This document shows, one piece after another, positions 4,926 to 8,267 of a stretch of DNA of 8,267 nt. The translations under genes were made by a program, and so were the position numbers. The stretch is from Planctomycetaceae bacterium (GTDB lineage: Bacteria; Planctomycetota; Planctomycetia; Pirellulales; Thermoguttaceae), in the NCBI GenBank assembly GCA_031278315.1, contig JAITKS010000419.1:1-8267 (forward strand), written 5' to 3'. How positions within the stretch are numbered: position 1 is the stretch's first letter; each line of letters starts with the position of its first letter. The notes beneath the pieces were generated by a model, which did not search any database, had not been told where the DNA came from, and saw nothing but the letters and a program-made list of their open reading frames with translations.

Positions 4926-7775
4926 TTGAATTTGTCTGGTATTGAGATGATAATTGTTTTTGCGAGTTTGGTTACTTTTTTTTCATTCGGCGGCAGTTCT
5001 GAATCGGGCGGGGCTGTTTTTCGATGGGCGAGAGTTCAAGAAAATCAGGATTATTTTATTCCGTTTCTTGTTACCGTGTTGTTGATAGTTTTTTTTGTAC
5101 GCCGTTACAGAATAGACGCAATGGATCTAAAACGTTGGCAGCGTTTATTACTTATTGTGTTGCGGATTTGTGCGGTTATTACGTTGTTATTATTTTATCT
5201 GCATCCGCAATGGGAGCGTTTTGTCGGAAGCTCACGAGTAGCAATTATGATCGACACAAGTGCAAGCATGGGCAATCGTGATATCTTGCAACGTCAAACC
5301 GGCGATTCGAAATTGTTATCGATAAATGAAAATGATCAAAATTCAAATTCAAATTCAAATTCAAATTCTAACTCTAATTCAAATTCTAATTCTGAATTGA
5401 CAACACTGCAGATCAATGATTCTTTTACTGGACCGAGTCGAATTGAAGCTGTGATCGATTGGATCAAGCGGAGTGAACTCGTAGAAAAATTGAGTGAACA
5501 ACATGATGTAATATTGTATTCGTTTGACAAATCGGTTAAGCGAATAAAGCCGAGTCAAAATTCGCAATTGAATGTAACAAATGATTCGGATGAATCGGCA
5601 AGTTCTACAAATTCTACAAATTCAACAGAACCTACTGAATCTATCGAACCTACTGAATCAGCTGAATCAACAGAACAGGTTAAATTGAGTACATTGGATC
5701 AAGTGCGGTTTCAGCTTGAGGGATTGGATTTAGTCAAGGCGGACGGCGGCGAGACGAACTTAGGCGATGCGTTATTTGATACGCTTCAATTAGAGCGGGG
5801 TCAACCATTAGCTGGTGTTGTTATTATTTCGGATGGGCGTCAAAATTCGGGGCGTTCAGCGGATACAGCGTTGGAAACTGCGGCGCGTTTACGGATTCCT
5901 ATTTATGCAGTTGGTGTTGGGGCGTTGTATCAACCGTTGAATTTTAGGATTGTTAGTTTTGATTTGCCGGAGCGGTTTTTTCCGAATGATCCGTTTACGG
6001 TTAAAGTACCGATTGAATTTGTTGGCGGAGATGTAAGTGATTCGGCGGTTGAATTGAATCGTTACGGGGTCAAGGTAGAGTTATGGTCGCAAGGTGCGGA
6101 GGGCGATTCGGGCGGTGATATTAAGCTTGACAGTAAGGAAATTCAATTTGATCGTAATGGTGTTATTGATACGGAATTTCAAACAAAATTTTCGGAGGCG
6201 GGCAAACGCCGTTTAGTTGTTAAGATAATTCCGCCTGAAGAAGATAAGTTGATAGAGGACAATGTTAGACAGTGTGATATTGAAATTGTAGATCGGAAAG
6301 ATCGTGTATTGATGTACACGTCGGCACCGAATCGTGATTATCAATTTTTGAGTTCGCAGGTGCATAGGGATAAGACGATGACGGTTGATGTTTATCTGCC
6401 GTGGGCGCAAACAGGAATAGCGCAGAATGCTGATAAAATCCTTTCAACTTTTCCGATGAATCAAAATGAGATGTCAGAGTATGATGTTGTATTTGCGTTT
6501 GATCCTGATTGGATGGATTTATCGAATGAGCAGATAAATGTATTGGAACATTGGGTATCGCGGCAAGGCGGCGGATTAGTTTTGTTTGCCGGTGCGGTGA
6601 ATTTAGCGAATCCGGCGGGGTGGGTATCTCATAGCGGATTGGACAAAATTTGGGCAATGTATCCTGTAGATTTTTTGGTGAAAAATCCTTCGCGTGCGTT
6701 TGAGCATACTTATCGTAGTGATGTTAAGGCGAGGCAGCTTAAATTTTCGCGGTTTGGTGAAGAATCGGAGTTTTTGCGGCCGGTAGAAAATTCTGTTGAT
6801 TCGCGAAATTTCTGGTTATCGTTTCCGGGGTTTTATGGATATTTTCCAATCAAGTCGATTAAGCCGACGGCGACTCTTTTAGTTTCGTCGAGTGCGCCGG
6901 ATGCAATTGGGGAGACGGGCGCGTTATTTGTTGAGCAATATTATGGGGCGGGGCGTGTTTTGTATATTGGGAGCAGTGAATTGTGGCGATTGAGAAAAAT
7001 GGGTGAAAATTATTTTGAGCAGCTTGCAACAAAAATAATAAGGCATGCAGCGCAGGGGAGGTTATTAAGGGATTCAGACCTAGCGTCGGTTACTTTGGAC
7101 AAGCGGCGATATGGGTTAGGGTCAATTGCGAAGTTGAGGGTGACGGCAAATGACGAGCAGCTTAATCCGATTATGGTACCGAAACTTCCGGTAGATATTT
7201 TATCGCCGGCGGGCAAGTTAAGAACGGCGGAGGTCATACTTGATCCGAATACGCCGGGAATTTATCAGGGATATATTCCGTTAACGGAGGAGGGAACATG
7301 GACGGTAAAGTTTAATATTATGTCGAGCAAGCAGGAAATAACAAGAACGTTTCAGGTGCAAATGAGTGATCTAGAAAGAGAAAATCCGAGTCGAAATGAG
7401 TTATTATTAAATGAGATTGCAACGAAAACGGGCGGAATTTATTTTAAAACGCCGACTTTAGCAATGCCGTTGATAAAAGAGTCATCTCTTTACGGTCAAA
7501 AAAATTTCTTTGAAACGCAAGAATCTTCTACAAAAAAAACAGAATCAGAAGCAAATACAGAATCTAATACAGCAGAAAATAAAGATAATAAAGATAATGT
7601 AGAGTCAACAAAAGATGCAGACATAAAATTTTTAACAGAGTTAATAAAAGTACGTTCACAACGAGCGGTATTAGATTCAGTAGTAGAAGAGAAAACGTTA
7701 AAAATATTCTTACTATTAATTTGTACATTCTTAATGCTGGAATGGTCACTACGCCGCCTAATGAAATTAGCATAA
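4926..7775 (+). CDS. Membrane-anchored VWA-domain protein with an amidotransferase-like domain
   Basis: A 949-residue protein of a type I associate with Planctomycetota. Two membrane segments (about 44-58 and 73-91) flank a basic loop (RRYRIDAMDLKRWQR); a third lies at 924-942. By the positive-inside rule the body faces outside the cytoplasm. A von Willebrand A domain (about 104-330) has a complete MIDAS: D110-x-S112-x-S114, T278 in GGETNLGDAL, and D303 in IISDGRQ, so metal-dependent ligand binding is expected. A beta-sandwich-like region (about 336-456) follows, then a class-I glutamine-amidotransferase-like domain (about 458-690) containing no cysteine and so probably not catalytic, then a second beta-rich region (about 729-815) and the conserved-looking ENPSRNELLLNEIATKTGGIYF. 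Low-complexity inserts occur at 139-156, 219-250 and about 865-899. The usual MoxR/DUF58 partners are not adjacent. Start is uncertain: TTG 4926 (AGGA 13 nt upstream), TTG 4932 or ATG 4947. Confidence 0.88.
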   Translation: MNLSGIEMIIVFASLVTFFSFGGSSESGGAVFRWARVQENQDYFIPFLVTVLLIVFFVRRYRIDAMDLKRWQRLLLIVLRICAVITLLLFYLHPQWERFVGSSRVAIMIDTSASMGNRDILQRQTGDSKLLSINENDQNSNSNSNSNSNSNSNSNSELTTLQINDSFTGPSRIEAVIDWIKRSELVEKLSEQHDVILYSFDKSVKRIKPSQNSQLNVTNDSDESASSTNSTNSTEPTESIEPTESAESTEQVKLSTLDQVRFQLEGLDLVKADGGETNLGDALFDTLQLERGQPLAGVVIISDGRQNSGRSADTALETAARLRIPIYAVGVGALYQPLNFRIVSFDLPERFFPNDPFTVKVPIEFVGGDVSDSAVELNRYGVKVELWSQGAEGDSGGDIKLDSKEIQFDRNGVIDTEFQTKFSEAGKRRLVVKIIPPEEDKLIEDNVRQCDIEIVDRKDRVLMYTSAPNRDYQFLSSQVHRDKTMTVDVYLPWAQTGIAQNADKILSTFPMNQNEMSEYDVVFAFDPDWMDLSNEQINVLEHWVSRQGGGLVLFAGAVNLANPAGWVSHSGLDKIWAMYPVDFLVKNPSRAFEHTYRSDVKARQLKFSRFGEESEFLRPVENSVDSRNFWLSFPGFYGYFPIKSIKPTATLLVSSSAPDAIGETGALFVEQYYGAGRVLYIGSSELWRLRKMGENYFEQLATKIIRHAAQGRLLRDSDLASVTLDKRRYGLGSIAKLRVTANDEQLNPIMVPKLPVDILSPAGKLRTAEVILDPNTPGIYQGYIPLTEEGTWTVKFNIMSSKQEITRTFQVQMSDLERENPSRNELLLNEIATKTGGIYFKTPTLAMPLIKESSLYGQKNFFETQESSTKKTESEANTESNTAENKDNKDNVESTKDADIKFLTELIKVRSQRAVLDSVVEEKTLKIFLLLICTFLMLEWSLRRLMKLA
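5340..5393 (+). repeat. 6-bp tandem repeat encoding (Asn-Ser)9
   Basis: Nine in-frame hexamers, mostly AATTCA or AATTCT, encode nine Asn-Ser dipeptides at residues 139-156. They sit inside the VWA domain, 25 residues after the DxSxS motif, presumably in a surface loop. Length change would stay in frame. Confidence 0.95.
5604..5675 (+). repeat. 9-bp and 18-bp in-frame repeats encoding a Ser/Thr/Glu/Pro loop
   Basis: A 9-bp unit (TCTACAAAT, Ser-Thr-Asn, from 5604) gives way to an 18-bp unit starting GAACCTACTGAATC at 5628 and 5646, encoding EPTESI and EPTESA. Together with the flanking residues this forms a disordered insert at about residues 219-250, still between the DxSxS and Thr motifs of the VWA domain. 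Confidence 0.85.
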
Positions 7776-7778
7776 TAC

Positions 7779-7798
7779 AACTAAAATAATTAGTTTTT
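7779..7798 (+). terminator. Weak hairpin plus T-run after the VWA gene
   Basis: AACTAA (7779-7784) pairs with TTAGTT (7790-7795), followed by T residues to 7798, starting 4 nt after the VWA stop. The position and T-run fit an intrinsic terminator, but the 6-bp stem has one G-C pair and would be weak. Confidence 0.35.
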
Positions 7799-7892
7799 AA
7801 TTTCTCATCAAGAACACAAATTTCATACATTATCAAAAAATAATTACCGTCTTGTGTGCAACGGAACAGATAATGAAAGAGATAAATACATC

Positions 7893-8267
7893 ATGCAACA
7901 TTTTATAACTCAATATATTTCCGAAATCGGCAAACTGTATAAGACCGGTAACGCCACTGAACACAGTTATCGTCCTGCGTTGAAAAGTTTATTTGAAAGT
8001 ATTTTTACTTCAAAGAAAATGCAAATTGTCAATGAACCGCAGCGGATAAAATGCGGTGCGCCGGACTATGTGCTTACTAACAAAAACAACATTCCTTTTG
8101 CTTACATCGAGGCAAAAGATATTGACAAAGATCTCAACGACAAAGAATACAGAGAACAATTTGAACGTTATAAAACATCACTTGACAATCTTATTATTAC
8201 CGATTATTTATTGTTTCAATTATTCCATAACGGCGAAAAAATTTCAGAAGTCCGAATTGGAAATACG
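7893..8267 (+). CDS. N-terminal part of a restriction-modification enzyme, probably type ISP / IIG (runs off the window)
   Basis: An uninterrupted reading frame of 125 codons from the ATG at 7893 to the last base, with no stop, so the gene continues to the right. The start fits the usual beginning of type ISP-like enzymes: a short helix, then GNATEHSYRPALKSLFES (19-36) and NEPQRIKCGAPDY (47-59). A PD-(D/E)XK nuclease core is visible as P57-D58, then E73-A-K75 in YIEAKDI, followed by Q89-x3-Y93 (QFERY), a motif seen in many Mrr/RecB-like nucleases. IITDYLLFQLFHNGE (101-115) is also typical. In known members (LlaBIII type) a helicase-like ATPase, an N6-adenine methyltransferase and a target-recognition domain follow on the same chain; none is within view. 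A fragment or a type IIG enzyme without the motor is possible. The Shine-Dalgarno is weak (AAAGAGA, about 13 nt upstream). The 117-nt gap before it suggests its own promoter. Confidence 0.82.
   Translation, partial: MQHFITQYISEIGKLYKTGNATEHSYRPALKSLFESIFTSKKMQIVNEPQRIKCGAPDYVLTNKNNIPFAYIEAKDIDKDLNDKEYREQFERYKTSLDNLIITDYLLFQLFHNGEKISEVRIGNT

Noticed and set aside
6265..6657. A 130-codon minus-strand reading frame inside the VWA gene
   Set aside because: It lies opposite the amidotransferase-like domain, whose + strand sequence is coherent; the minus translation is compositionally odd and has no recognisable motif.
7564..7836. A 90-codon minus-strand reading frame at the end of the VWA gene
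   Set aside because: It is opposite the low-complexity linker and final membrane segment; its Leu-rich translation follows from AT-rich complement sequence.

Overview
The window is strongly AT-rich bacterial DNA carrying six genes, all on the + strand and mostly well separated by AT-rich intergenic DNA. The best clue to the host is the large membrane-anchored VWA / amidotransferase-like protein, an architecture I associate with Planctomycetota. Two weaker clues are that some genes have a clear Shine-Dalgarno sequence and others none, and that there are exported, lineage-restricted hypothetical proteins. A low-GC, possibly gut-associated planctomycete is my inference. No rRNA, tRNA or other taxonomic marker is present to confirm it.

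Layout. (1) 55-405: a small protein with ten 4-residue repeats rich in Glu, Gly, Ala and Lys, plus a C-terminal helical tail like that of Rpn/PD-(D/E)XK 'transposase-nuclease' proteins; it is either free-standing or the tail of an ORF entering from upstream. (2) 648-2081 and 2260-3591: two tandem, diverged paralogues with signal peptides and unknown function, sharing a two-half layout, an acidic linker and a cysteine-containing hydrophobic C-terminal segment. (3) 3817-4392: an isochorismatase-like cysteine hydrolase with an intact Asp-Lys-Cys triad. (4) 4393-4925: a 533-base gene-free stretch with a 15-bp tandem duplication, a REP-like nested palindrome, further inverted repeats, an 8-bp tandem repeat, and a 9+9 bp dyad just before the next gene. 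(5) 4926-7775: the VWA-domain membrane protein. (6) 7893 to the right edge: the start of a large restriction-modification protein, probably type ISP / IIG, with its PD-(D/E)XK nuclease motifs visible; it runs out of the window.

The genes do not form an obvious single pathway. The two exported paralogues belong together by descent. The hydrolase and the VWA protein look like independently transcribed genes. The nuclease-like fragment on the left and the restriction enzyme on the right suggest accessory DNA at both ends. A recurring theme is short tandem repetition (units of 6, 8, 9, 10, 12, 15 and 18 bp); where it falls inside genes the units are always multiples of three. I see no clear new multi-gene system. 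The most novel items are the paralogous exported pair and the hairpin over the VWA gene's start region.
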